A stretch of DNA of 52,401 nucleotides from Bacteroidota bacterium (GTDB taxonomy: Bacteria > Bacteroidota > Ignavibacteria > Ignavibacteriales > Ignavibacteriaceae), in the NCBI GenBank assembly GCA_023433685.1, contig JAEYUD010000079.1:1-52401 (forward strand), in the 5' to 3' direction. The position numbers and the translations under genes were made by a program. The notes under the pieces were generated by a model. The model was not told where the DNA came from, did no database searches, and was given only the letters and a program-made list of their open reading frames with translations. Below, one piece after another: positions 43,219 through 51,406 of this stretch (position 1 is its first letter; each line of letters begins with the position of its first letter).

Positions 43219-44616
43219 ATGGCGCTTCAAGGCAAAATTGTTCAGGTTATTGGTCCGGTGGTTGATATTCAGTTCGAGAGTAACAACCTACCTGGCATTT
43301 TAAACGCAGTTAAAATACCCCGTGAAAACGGTGAAGAATTAGTGGTTGAAGTTCAGCAGCACCTTGGAGAAGATAAAGTAAGAGCTGTTGCCATGGATAC
43401 CACAGATGGTCTGGTTAGAGGCATGGTTTGTATTGATACAGGCAAGCCGATAATGGTGCCCGTTGGGCCCAATACACTTGGCAGATTGATCAATGTTATT
43501 GGTGAACCAATTGATGGCAAGGGACCAATAGATACCGACAAATACTATCCAATCCACAGACCCGCACCAGAATTCAAAACACTTTCGACCGGAACCGAAA
43601 TGCTCGAAACCGGTATTAAAGTTATCGATCTTCTTGAACCTTACTCAAAAGGCGGTAAGACAGGTCTGTTCGGTGGAGCCGGTGTTGGAAAGACAGTTGT
43701 TATTCTTGAACTTATAAATAACATTGCCACTCACCACGGTGGTTATTCTGTATTCGCAGGTGTTGGCGAAAGAACAAGGGAAGGTAACGATCTTTACCTT
43801 GAGATGAGCGAATCAGGCGTAATAAATAAAACAGGACTTGTTTTTGGTCAGATGAATGAGCCACCCGGAGCCAGACTCCGTGTAGGTCTTACCGGTCTTT
43901 CACTTGCCGAGTATTTTAGAGATGAAGAAGGTAAAGACGTTCTTCTATTCATCGACAACATTTTCCGTTTCACCCAGGCAGGTTCCGAAGTATCGGCCCT
44001 TCTTGGTCGTATGCCTTCTGCGGTAGGTTACCAGCCAAGTCTTGCAACTGAGATGGGTGCGCTTCAGGAGAGGATCACCTCAACAGATAAAGGTTCTATT
44101 ACGTCGGTACAGGCGATCTACGTTCCAGCGGATGACTTGACCGATCCGGCTCCAGCCGCCGCGTTCTCCCACCTTGATGCCACAACCGTGCTTAGCCGTC
44201 AGATATCAGAGCTTGGTATCTATCCCGCGGTAGATCCACTTGATTCAACATCGAGAATATTAACACCTGAGATCGTTGGTGAAGAACACTATTCAGTGGC
44301 AAAAAGAGTTAAAGAAAACCTTCAGCAGTACAAAGACCTCCAGGATATTATCAACATCCTTGGTATGGATGAGCTTTCAGACGAAGACAAGATCGTTGTT
44401 AGAAGAGCACGCCGTATCCAGAGATTCCTTAGCCAGCCGTTCCATGTGGCAGAACAATTTACAGGTTACAAAGGTAAGTATGTTGAGTTGAAGGACACCA
44501 TCGCGGGTTTTAAGGCGATCCTTGACGGTGAATGTGATGATCTTCCTGAGCAGGCATTCATGTATGTTGGCAAGATCGAAGAAGCATTCGAAAAAGCTAA
44601 AGAGATGAGCAAATAA
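43219..44616 (+). CDS. atpD: F1Fo ATP synthase subunit beta
   Basis: 465 residues, the catalytic subunit of the F1 head. The P-loop GGAGVGKT lies at residues 152-159, followed by AGVGERTREGNDLYLEM near 185, Walker B DVLLFIDNIFRFTQAGSEVS near 238, and the family signature PAVDPLDSTSR near 337. The ATG has AAGGAAG upstream. It overlaps atpC by one base. No other ATP synthase gene is in the window, so the enzyme is encoded at split loci with beta and epsilon together, as is common in Bacteroidota and Chlorobi. Confidence 0.98.
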   Translation: MALQGKIVQVIGPVVDIQFESNNLPGILNAVKIPRENGEELVVEVQQHLGEDKVRAVAMDTTDGLVRGMVCIDTGKPIMVPVGPNTLGRLINVIGEPIDGKGPIDTDKYYPIHRPAPEFKTLSTGTEMLETGIKVIDLLEPYSKGGKTGLFGGAGVGKTVVILELINNIATHHGGYSVFAGVGERTREGNDLYLEMSESGVINKTGLVFGQMNEPPGARLRVGLTGLSLAEYFRDEEGKDVLLFIDNIFRFTQAGSEVSALLGRMPSAVGYQPSLATEMGALQERITSTDKGSITSVQAIYVPADDLTDPAPAAAFSHLDATTVLSRQISELGIYPAVDPLDSTSRILTPEIVGEEHYSVAKRVKENLQQYKDLQDIINILGMDELSDEDKIVVRRARRIQRFLSQPFHVAEQFTGYKGKYVELKDTIAGFKAILDGECDDLPEQAFMYVGKIEEAFEKAKEMSK

Positions 44617-45023
44617 TGAAAGAGTTCTATCTGGAAATACTTACACCTTCAAGGAAAGTTTACGAGGGGAATGTCCTTTCGGTTTCTCTTCCTGGAACGG
44701 TGGGCGAGTTTCAGATCCTTCATGATCATGCTCCACTTATCAGCACACTTGAGATCGGGAAAATGAAACTCCGTACCGAAAAACAGGGTGACACTATTTT
44801 CGCCATATCAAATGGTGTTGCTGAAGTTCTGAAGAACAAGGTGTTGATACTTGTCAGGTCGATCGAAAATGTAAACGACATCGATCTCGCGAGAGCTGAA
44901 AAAGCCGCGGAAAGGGCGCGGAAAAGGATAAGTGACAAAGGCAACCCCGAAGTGGATGTTGCCCGGGCTGAAGCATCACTTCAGCGGGCACTGAACAGAA
45001 TGAAGCTCAAATCTGCATTATAA
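44616..45023 (+). CDS. atpC: F1Fo ATP synthase subunit epsilon
   Basis: 135 residues. The N-terminal beta-sandwich carries EILTPSRKVYEGNVLSVSLP and GEFQILHDHAPLISTLEIG. The C-terminal helical hairpin (about 85-135) is full length, with ARAEKAAERARKRI and VARAEASLQRALNRMKL. The subunit sits in the central stalk and the hairpin can inhibit ATP hydrolysis. Its ATG overlaps the atpD stop by one base. Confidence 0.96.
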   Translation: MKEFYLEILTPSRKVYEGNVLSVSLPGTVGEFQILHDHAPLISTLEIGKMKLRTEKQGDTIFAISNGVAEVLKNKVLILVRSIENVNDIDLARAEKAAERARKRISDKGNPEVDVARAEASLQRALNRMKLKSAL

Positions 45024-45024
45024 T

Positions 45025-45058
45025 AAAAAATCCCGGTCTCGCGACCGGGATTTTTTTT
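45025..45058. terminator. Bidirectional intrinsic terminator after atpC
   Basis: An A-run, TCCCGGTC, loop TCGC, GACCGGGA and a T-run. The 8-bp GC-rich stem is extended by A/T pairing to about 14 bp. It lies between the convergent stops of atpC and the Lon-domain gene and can serve both strands. Confidence 0.93.
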
Positions 45059-45061
45059 GCT

Positions 45062-45676
45062 TCAATTCAGGTAACCATCCCGTTCCATAATATGCTTCAT
45101 ACTCTCCCTTTTATCAAGTTCCTCTGACATCTTTTTCAGATGTTCAATAAGGAAATCAAGTCTTTCACCTTCATTTTGAAGTGTAATAAGAGTTTGTTGT
45201 TGCTCAAGTGTTAAGCCTGCTTTTTCAGCGAGTTTGAACGATTTATTCCGTGTTTCTTCAAGATTGATATAAAAGTTATCTTCAAGCTTTACACCCGCCT
45301 TTTTGATCACCTCATCAAACAGACTTAAAGCTTGAGCCTCAAGTTCCGAATAAATACCGGTAATAAGATCAGAATAGTGATCAACCTCAGCTTCAAAATA
45401 ACCAATAATGTTTTCCTGAACGGTTTTAAGAATAAAACGCTCTTCACCTCTGACAACTATGTCAAAGCTTCCATCAGGATAATTTTTGGTAACGGACTCA
45501 ACTTTAACCTTAGTGCCAATTCTACCGAGTGAATTGTCATTCAAAACTATAATTCCGAAAGGTTCATCGAGCTTCATCGAGTAACGGACCATGTTTCGGT
45601 AACGTTCTTCGAATATATGTAATGGATATCTTGAACCGGGATAAACAACCAACGAGAGGGGAAAGATTGGGATCAT
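45062..45676 (-). CDS. LON substrate-binding-domain protein without protease
   Basis: 204 residues. The N-terminal MIPIFPLSLVVYPGSRYPLH followed by IFEERYRNMV is the hallmark of the Lon N-terminal (LON substrate-binding) domain, covering about residues 1-100. A helical second half (about 100-195) completes the domain. There is no AAA+ or Ser-Lys protease part, so it is a stand-alone substrate-binding protein. Such proteins are widespread and of unclear function. No clear ribosome binding site precedes the ATG. A strong hairpin lies between it and the superoxide dismutase gene, so it may be expressed separately. Confidence 0.88.
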   Translation of the reverse strand: MIPIFPLSLVVYPGSRYPLHIFEERYRNMVRYSMKLDEPFGIIVLNDNSLGRIGTKVKVESVTKNYPDGSFDIVVRGEERFILKTVQENIIGYFEAEVDHYSDLITGIYSELEAQALSLFDEVIKKAGVKLEDNFYINLEETRNKSFKLAEKAGLTLEQQQTLITLQNEGERLDFLIEHLKKMSEELDKRESMKHIMERDGYLN

Positions 45677-45694
45677 ATTTTCAGGGGTTTTATG

Positions 45695-45721
45695 GGTCCC
45701 GGTTGAGCACCAACCGGGACC
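45695..45721 (-). other. GC-rich hairpin without T-run between superoxide dismutase and LON-domain genes
   Basis: A perfect 11-bp stem (GGTCCCGGTTG/CAACCGGGACC) with a 5-base loop. On the minus strand no T-tract follows, so it may be a processing or mRNA-stability element rather than a classical terminator. Confidence 0.6.
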
Positions 45722-45727
45722 GTTAAT

Positions 45728-46453
45728 TTATTTTGCTTCGGCAAATCTTTTGGCAACCTCGTCCCAATTGACAACGTTCCACCAATTGCCAACATACTCA
45801 TTTCTTCTGTTCTGATATTTCAGGTAATAAGCATGCTCCCAAACATCAAGACCAAGAAGGGGAGTGCCTTTTACATCTGCAACATCCATCAGTGGATTAT
45901 CCTGATTTGGTGTTGATGAAACCACAAGTTTTCCACCTGATACAACGAGCCACGCCCACCCTGAACCAAATCTGGTCATTGCAGCAGCATTAAACTTCTC
46001 TTTGAACTCGTCAACTGAATTGAAAGTTGAATTAATGGCTTCAAGAAGAGCACCTGATGGAGTACTTCCACCCTGCTTCATCAAATTCCAGAAAAGAGAG
46101 TGATTGTAGTGTCCTCCACCATTGTTCCTGACGGCAACTGGATGCTTGGAGATATTCGACATCAGTTCTTCGAGTGATTTACCTTCCATTTCAGTACCCG
46201 CGATGGCATTGTTAAGGTTGGTAACATAAGCCTGATGGTGTTTTGTATGATGGATCTCCATTGTCATTTTATCGATGACAGGTTCAAGCGCATCATAGCT
46301 GTAAGGCAGTTTTGGTAATTCAAATTTTGACATTGTGGAATTGCTCCTTGTTAAATTTAATTGATTGAACTTTTCAATAGTATTGCTAACGGGTTTAACA
46401 GTAGCGGCGGCCGAAAGGACACCCAGTGCGGTGAGAAAATTTCTTCTTTTCAC
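45728..46453 (-). CDS. Superoxide dismutase (Mn/Fe), with twin-arginine-type leader
   Basis: 241 residues from the GTG at 46453. It converts superoxide to hydrogen peroxide and oxygen. The enzyme domain begins near residue 41 (MSKFELPKLPYSYDALEP). Metal ligands are His68 in IHHTKHHQAYV, a histidine in HYNHSLFWNL, and Asp and His in LDVWEHAYYL. Gly-rich NNGGGHYNHSLFW and a C-terminal-half TPNQDNPLM glutamine favour the manganese type. The first 40 residues read MKRRNFLTALGVLSAAATV: a KRRNFL twin-arginine motif and hydrophobic core, suggesting Tat export. The ATG at 46333 has its own AAGGAG and would yield a 201-residue cytoplasmic form. The GTG abuts the stop of the A-type carrier gene. Confidence 0.93.
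   Translation of the reverse strand: MKRRNFLTALGVLSAAATVKPVSNTIEKFNQLNLTRSNSTMSKFELPKLPYSYDALEPVIDKMTMEIHHTKHHQAYVTNLNNAIAGTEMEGKSLEELMSNISKHPVAVRNNGGGHYNHSLFWNLMKQGGSTPSGALLEAINSTFNSVDEFKEKFNAAAMTRFGSGWAWLVVSGGKLVVSSTPNQDNPLMDVADVKGTPLLGLDVWEHAYYLKYQNRRNEYVGNWWNVVNWDEVAKRFAEAK
46344..46349 (-). promoter_or_regulatory. Internal ribosome binding site of the superoxide dismutase gene
   Basis: AAGGAG on the minus strand lies ten bases before the in-frame ATG at 46333, where the conserved enzyme domain begins. The outer GTG start has GGAG at 46462-46459. Both starts therefore look usable. Confidence 0.6.
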
Positions 46454-46804
46454 TTAAACTCCAAACGATTGCCCGCATCCGCATGTTTTCGCGGCGTTCG
46501 GGTTATCGAATGTAAAACCCTTGCCATTCAGCCCATCTGAAAAGTCAAGTTGAGTGCCCATGAGATAAAAAAGGCTTTTGGGATCAACAAAGAGTCTTAC
46601 ACCTTTATCTTCAATAACTGTATCAGCATCATTCGCGCTCTCCGCGAAATTCATTGTGTAAGAAAGACCTGAACAGCCACCCCCTTTTACTCCGACACGG
46701 AGCCCGCTACCCGGGGAGACGGAATTCTCTTCCATGATCTTGAGAATTTGTTTGGCTGCTTTATCAGTAATTAAGATTTCCTGGTCGACTTGATTGATGC
46801 TCAT
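46454..46804 (-). CDS. A-type iron-sulfur carrier (IscA/ErpA/HesB family)
   Basis: 116 residues. The three cluster-binding cysteines are present: one in VGVKGGGCSGLSYTM (about residue 44) and two in the C-terminal CGCGQSF. The family accepts and passes Fe-S clusters to apo-proteins in the cytosol. AGGA precedes the ATG. It lies two genes downstream of a cysteine desulfurase, which would provide sulfur, and in the same run as complex I subunits. The exact subfamily (IscA, SufA or ErpA) cannot be assigned from motifs. Confidence 0.94.
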   Translation of the reverse strand: MSINQVDQEILITDKAAKQILKIMEENSVSPGSGLRVGVKGGGCSGLSYTMNFAESANDADTVIEDKGVRLFVDPKSLFYLMGTQLDFSDGLNGKGFTFDNPNAAKTCGCGQSFGV

Positions 46805-46818
46805 AATAAGTCCTGGCT

Positions 46819-47136
46819 TTAGTTTGTAACTCCGGCTTCACTTGTCACAACCGGGGGTGTTGTTGAAAATTCTGGATAATTTACCATCCATGTTTTAGGG
46901 CTCATGTAAACGAAAACACCGGCACCTTCAAAATATTTAATGAGATCGGCGGTGATTTTTATAAGTTCGCCGGCCTTCACCTTCTGATTCCTTGAATCCA
47001 GATAATATCGCACTGTGTATTCGATATCCCTGTAAAATATGTTTGAATTGTGGAAAACAGGGAATCTATGTTTGAAAAAGTGAAGAAATTTCTCTTTTTC
47101 CGAGACTAAGAGGTTGTACGCTTCGTTCATTGTCAT
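46819..47136 (-). CDS. Conserved-looking hypothetical protein in the Fe-S assembly run
   Basis: 105 residues, not recognised. The first half is helical and aromatic-rich (LVSEKEKFLHFFKHRFPVFH), the middle has YRDIEYTVRYYLDSRNQKVK, and the end is a loose Thr/Pro/Val tail (FSTTPPVVTSE). It has no signal peptide, no membrane segment and no cysteine, so it does not itself hold a cluster. The layout could be a small winged-helix-like fold, but that is a guess. It overlaps the cysteine desulfurase stop by four bases (ATGA) and precedes the A-type carrier by 14 bases, so it is almost certainly co-expressed with both. Confidence 0.75.
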   Translation of the reverse strand: MTMNEAYNLLVSEKEKFLHFFKHRFPVFHNSNIFYRDIEYTVRYYLDSRNQKVKAGELIKITADLIKYFEGAGVFVYMSPKTWMVNYPEFSTTPPVVTSEAGVTN

Positions 47137-48272
47137 CTCTTGGATTTTATAAAATTTGCAAAGATCAAAGAAGCTTCTTTCACTTCTTCAACTGTATTGA
47201 ATCTGCTGAAGCCGAATCTAAGTGTTGAGTTTATCTCATCAGTTGTTAGACCAATCGCCTTTAGAACGTGACTTTCGTTACCGGACGCGCAAGCAGAACC
47301 GGCGGAAAACGCGACATTCTTGATGCTGCCGATGAGATGGGAGGATTTGATCCCGCGAAAGCGAATGCTCAAGTTATTGACCAATCTGTTTTCGGGTCCG
47401 TTTAGCCTGAAATCAATCCCTTCCGACTCCAAAATCTCTCTGAAGAGGAGAGAAAGACCCGATAAATGACGATTTTCTGATTCCCTGTTTGCGCAAGATA
47501 ACTCAAGAGCCCTACTTAAACCAACAATCAAAGGGACATTTAAAGTTCCTGGAAACAGCGCGGCTTCCTGACCGCCACCATGGTAAACCGGTGTTATCTT
47601 CTTCAATAACGATTTCTTACGAATTGCAAGATACCCTGTACCTTTTGGCCCGTGTATTTTATGTCCGCCTCCAGAGATCAGGTCAAGGTTCAGCTCTTCA
47701 GCGTTTAGATCATACCTTCCGGCTGCCTGGGTTACATCAGAGTGGAATAAAACACCTCTTTCTTTACATATATTACCGGCATCTCTTAGTGGTTGTAGTG
47801 TTCCGATCTCATTATTTGCCGCCATCAAAGAAACGAGCAAGGTTTTATCTGTTATCGAATCCCGTAGTTGATCAAGATCGATAAGACCATTGTAATCGAC
47901 CGGAAGGATGGTCACGTTAAAACCGAGAGTCCGAAGATATTTCATCGTTTCCAACACGGCGGGGTGCTCTGTGGCCTGCGTGATCAAATGATCTTTTGCA
48001 GGATAACCGGAAAATGCCACACCCGCGATTGCAGTATTAATGGAGAGGGTGGAAGAGGGGGCGAATAAAATCTCACCATCCTGAAAGGCAAAAATAGACG
48101 CGATCTTGCGTCTCGCATTCTCTACCGCTGCCGCAGCAGCTATACCGTTTGAATTTGGTGACGAACTGTTACCATAAAACTCCATAAACCAAGGAGCCAT
48201 GGCATCGTAAACCGCGGGATCAAGCCGGGTAGTGGAGTTGTTATCGAGGTAGATAAACTTTTCTTTATTCAT
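47133..48272 (-). CDS. Cysteine desulfurase (NifS/IscS family)
   Basis: 379 residues. This PLP enzyme releases sulfur from cysteine for Fe-S clusters. The N-terminus YLDNNSTTRLDPAV is typical, the PLP lysine is in SGGGHKIHGPKGTGYLA near residue 203, and the persulfide cysteine lies in FSAGSACASGNESHVL near 325, in the NifS/IscS (group I) style. A GAGG sequence lies four bases before the ATG. It begins 15 bases after nuoN on the same strand, so it probably shares the complex I transcript. No IscU- or SufB-like scaffold is in the window. Confidence 0.94.
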   Translation of the reverse strand: MNKEKFIYLDNNSTTRLDPAVYDAMAPWFMEFYGNSSSPNSNGIAAAAAVENARRKIASIFAFQDGEILFAPSSTLSINTAIAGVAFSGYPAKDHLITQATEHPAVLETMKYLRTLGFNVTILPVDYNGLIDLDQLRDSITDKTLLVSLMAANNEIGTLQPLRDAGNICKERGVLFHSDVTQAAGRYDLNAEELNLDLISGGGHKIHGPKGTGYLAIRKKSLLKKITPVYHGGGQEAALFPGTLNVPLIVGLSRALELSCANRESENRHLSGLSLLFREILESEGIDFRLNGPENRLVNNLSIRFRGIKSSHLIGSIKNVAFSAGSACASGNESHVLKAIGLTTDEINSTLRFGFSRFNTVEEVKEASLIFANFIKSKR

Positions 48273-48287
48273 CTACCTCGAAAATAT

Positions 48288-49781
48288 CTAAAATCCTGCT
48301 ATTTTCAAAGTCTCCCGTGCGAAATTTATCACAGGGGTGAAGTAAATACCAAGGATGAGAAGTGGCAGGCCGAGAGCCAGGAGGACGGTCTTGTTACCGC
48401 CGGAAAGCACAGGTAACATTTCGGGAGTATCACTTTTCTCGAAGAAGAGAACCTTGAGTATCCTGAAGTAGTAAAATACCGCTATTACTGTATTGAAAAT
48501 AGCCGCTAATGCCAAAAGATAGAGATGGGACTCCATAAGAGCCGTAAACACATAAAACTTTGCCCAGAATCCGGCAGTGGGTGGTAAACCCGCCAGCGAA
48601 ACAAGGAAAATAACGAGCATCACGGAAAGGAAAGGCAATTTGTAGCCAAGCCCTTTGTAGTCGCGGATATCCTCGGAGCCGGTGCGAACCTTAAGCAGAA
48701 GTACTACAAGGAACGCGCCAAAGTTCATCAAAGTGTAAACAATCAAATAACTGCTAATTGCAATTAAACCTGTTTCACTGTTGGCCGCCAACGCGGCGAC
48801 GATGAATCCTATGTGCCCAATACTTGAGTAGGCGAGTAGCCTTTTAATATTGTTCTGAAAAATCGCGGTCAAGTTACCAACCGTCATGGTCATGATCGAA
48901 AGGAAAACCAGCAAGGTATCAAGATTAAAACCAACACCCAGCAGCTCCGTGTTCTTCATTTCAGGAGCCATGGAAGCAACCACAAATCTGACGAGTACAG
49001 CCACGCCCGCGATTTTTGAGGAGACCGATAAAAACGTGGTTACTGAAACCGGCGAGCCCTCAAAAACATCCGGTGCCCAGAAATGGAATGGTACCATTGA
49101 TATTTTGTAACCAAATCCACCGATAATGAATATTATCGAGAGAATTGTTAAAACATCGAATGGCATAACATTTCCGAGTCCCGTTATCGCGCCAAATGAT
49201 GTTGAACCGACAACGAGGTAGAGGAGTGATATTCCGAAGAGCATTACACCCGATGCAACCGAACCAAAAAGCAGATACTTCAGTGAAGCCTCGCTGCTTC
49301 TTTTATCCGTTTTGAGGAATCCCGCGGCGATGTAAGAAGGAAGTGACAACACTTCAAGAGCCACATAAACCGCTATCAGATCACTCGCTGACGCGAGCAG
49401 CATCATGCCTAATACCATGGAATAGAAGAGTATGTAAAACTCTCCTCTTCTTGATTTGTATTCGTTTATCTCTATATCATGTCTGAAAAAATAGACCATT
49501 ATAAGTGATGATGCCAGGATCATGAACTTGAAAATGAAAGCGAATCCGTCGTTCACAAAGATTGCATTCGGATTCGTTATCTTTTCAGTTCCGTAAAGTT
49601 CGGAAGTGAAAAGGACATTAGAAAGGAGTGCCAACAAAAGACCGGTCATCGCCACCAGGGGTATCTTGACCGAGTATTCCTCTTTACTGATATCCATGAA
49701 AACTATCACCATCAGAAAGAGGATGATGATATATTCCGGAACCAGGGTCGCCAGAAAATTCAATTGATTTATTGTATCCAT
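48288..49781 (-). CDS. nuoN: NADH-quinone oxidoreductase subunit N
   Basis: 497 residues with about 14 membrane segments, an antiporter-like proton-pumping subunit of respiratory complex I. The family segments MVPFHFWAPDVFEGSPVSVT and NIKRLLAYSSIGHIGFI, and the lysine/glutamate residues in the membrane helices, fit NuoN. A GGAAGGA sequence precedes the ATG. It follows nuoM by 21 bases, in the usual L-M-N order. Confidence 0.96.
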   Translation of the reverse strand: MDTINQLNFLATLVPEYIIILFLMVIVFMDISKEEYSVKIPLVAMTGLLLALLSNVLFTSELYGTEKITNPNAIFVNDGFAFIFKFMILASSLIMVYFFRHDIEINEYKSRRGEFYILFYSMVLGMMLLASASDLIAVYVALEVLSLPSYIAAGFLKTDKRSSEASLKYLLFGSVASGVMLFGISLLYLVVGSTSFGAITGLGNVMPFDVLTILSIIFIIGGFGYKISMVPFHFWAPDVFEGSPVSVTTFLSVSSKIAGVAVLVRFVVASMAPEMKNTELLGVGFNLDTLLVFLSIMTMTVGNLTAIFQNNIKRLLAYSSIGHIGFIVAALAANSETGLIAISSYLIVYTLMNFGAFLVVLLLKVRTGSEDIRDYKGLGYKLPFLSVMLVIFLVSLAGLPPTAGFWAKFYVFTALMESHLYLLALAAIFNTVIAVFYYFRILKVLFFEKSDTPEMLPVLSGGNKTVLLALGLPLLILGIYFTPVINFARETLKIAGF

Positions 49782-49802
49782 TTTACTTTCCTTCCGTCCT
49801 GG

Positions 49803-51386
49803 TTACTTAATTGCAGCAAGAAGGTTGCTAATGGTTTTATTCATAATGTCGAGCATCGGTGTTGGATAAATTCCAAAGATAATAACTATGATTCCGAGAG
49901 GAACGAACATTATATATTCTCTTACAGTGAGGTCCTGAAGTTGTTTGTGTTCATCCTTTATCTGACCAAGGAATATTTTCTGCAGGGCACGAAGCATATA
50001 AACCGCACCCATCACAATACCGATGGCGGAGATAACTGTAAGAATCCGTATACCTTCAGAGCTGAAAGCGCCGATAAAGATCATAAGTTCAGAAACAAAT
50101 GAACTTAACCCGGGGAGACCGAATGCAGCAAAGAAAGCAAGTGTGACAACTCCTGTGTACATTGGAACCTGCGAAGCAAGCCCGCCGAAATCATCGAGAC
50201 CTCTTTTGTGTGTTCTCTCATAAACAACACCCACTATCAAGAAGAGCATTGCCGTCACTGTGCCATGGTTGAACATCTGCAGGACACCACCGGCAAGTCC
50301 GAATTCGTTGAAGGCGGCAATTCCGAGTACTACAAAACCCATGTGAGATACGGAGGAATAAGCGATAAGCTTTTTAAAGTCTTTCTGTCCCAGCGCGCAG
50401 AAGGCACCGTAGACAATGTTGATCATACCAAGGAAAGCGATCCAGTATGACCACTCCTGTACCTGTTCAGGAAAGATAGGATAAATGATCCTGAGAATAG
50501 CGTAACCACCCATTTTAAGGAGCACGCCGGCAAGTATCACCGAGATGGGTGTAGGTGCCTCAACGTGAGCGTCCGGAAGCCATGTATGGAACGGGAAGAG
50601 GGGTATCTTGATCGCGAAACCGATAAACAATCCGAGGAACGCAAGGAATCTGAAATTGTTCGGGTTCATCAGCGACATGATGCCATTCTCTGTGAAGTTC
50701 GCTTTGTCCATCATCGCGAGCATGTTAAAGGTATGGATCTTGGCTGTACCTGAAGTCTCCTGTACACTGAGATAAAGTCCGATGATCGCGAGAAGGATCA
50801 AAACCGAACCGGCCAGTGTGTAAATAAAGAATTTGATCGCCGCGTATTCTCTGCGTGGGCCACCCCAAACACCGATGAGGAAGTACATCGGGAGGAGCAC
50901 CAGTTCCCAGAAGATGTAAAACATGAAGAAATCGAGGGCAACAAACACACCCAGAGTTCCTGTGTTCAGGATGAGCAAAAGGATAAAATAACCTTTGCTG
51001 GAGTTTGGTTTGTGTGTTGAGTCTTCGATGTTCCACGATGAAATGGTGGCAACGAAAGCAATTATTGTACTAAGGATCACCATTGGGAGGCTAAGCCCAT
51101 CGATGGCGAGGAAATAGTCAACTTTAAATGTATCAAAGATCGGAAGTCCTGTCATGTAGATCCAGGTGAACTTCTCAATAAATTGATAACCTTCTATTTT
51201 ATTGATACCTGCCAGATTGTAGTTGAAGCCCAACCAGACAAGTGCAGTCAGAATGATCTGTACGATAACCACGATAAGTGCAGTGTATCTGATAGTGTTC
51301 TTCTTTTCAGCAGGCACAAAAATAAGTCCCAGTGCTGCTATCAAGGGTAAGAAGGTCAATACTGAAAGATACGGGAATTGTGACAT
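49803..51386 (-). CDS. nuoM: NADH-quinone oxidoreductase subunit M
   Basis: 527 residues, about 14 membrane helices. Diagnostic segments are FYIFWELVLLPMYFLIGVWG (the membrane glutamate of the proton path), PLFPFHTWLPDAHVEAPTPI and FKKLIAYSSVSHMGFVVLG. It is one of three antiporter-like proton-pumping subunits of complex I. It follows nuoL by 20 bases. Length and order are normal. Confidence 0.97.
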   Translation of the reverse strand: MSQFPYLSVLTFLPLIAALGLIFVPAEKKNTIRYTALIVVIVQIILTALVWLGFNYNLAGINKIEGYQFIEKFTWIYMTGLPIFDTFKVDYFLAIDGLSLPMVILSTIIAFVATISSWNIEDSTHKPNSSKGYFILLLILNTGTLGVFVALDFFMFYIFWELVLLPMYFLIGVWGGPRREYAAIKFFIYTLAGSVLILLAIIGLYLSVQETSGTAKIHTFNMLAMMDKANFTENGIMSLMNPNNFRFLAFLGLFIGFAIKIPLFPFHTWLPDAHVEAPTPISVILAGVLLKMGGYAILRIIYPIFPEQVQEWSYWIAFLGMINIVYGAFCALGQKDFKKLIAYSSVSHMGFVVLGIAAFNEFGLAGGVLQMFNHGTVTAMLFLIVGVVYERTHKRGLDDFGGLASQVPMYTGVVTLAFFAAFGLPGLSSFVSELMIFIGAFSSEGIRILTVISAIGIVMGAVYMLRALQKIFLGQIKDEHKQLQDLTVREYIMFVPLGIIVIIFGIYPTPMLDIMNKTISNLLAAIK

Positions 51387-51406
51387 TTTATATTCTTCCG
51401 GTTTCT

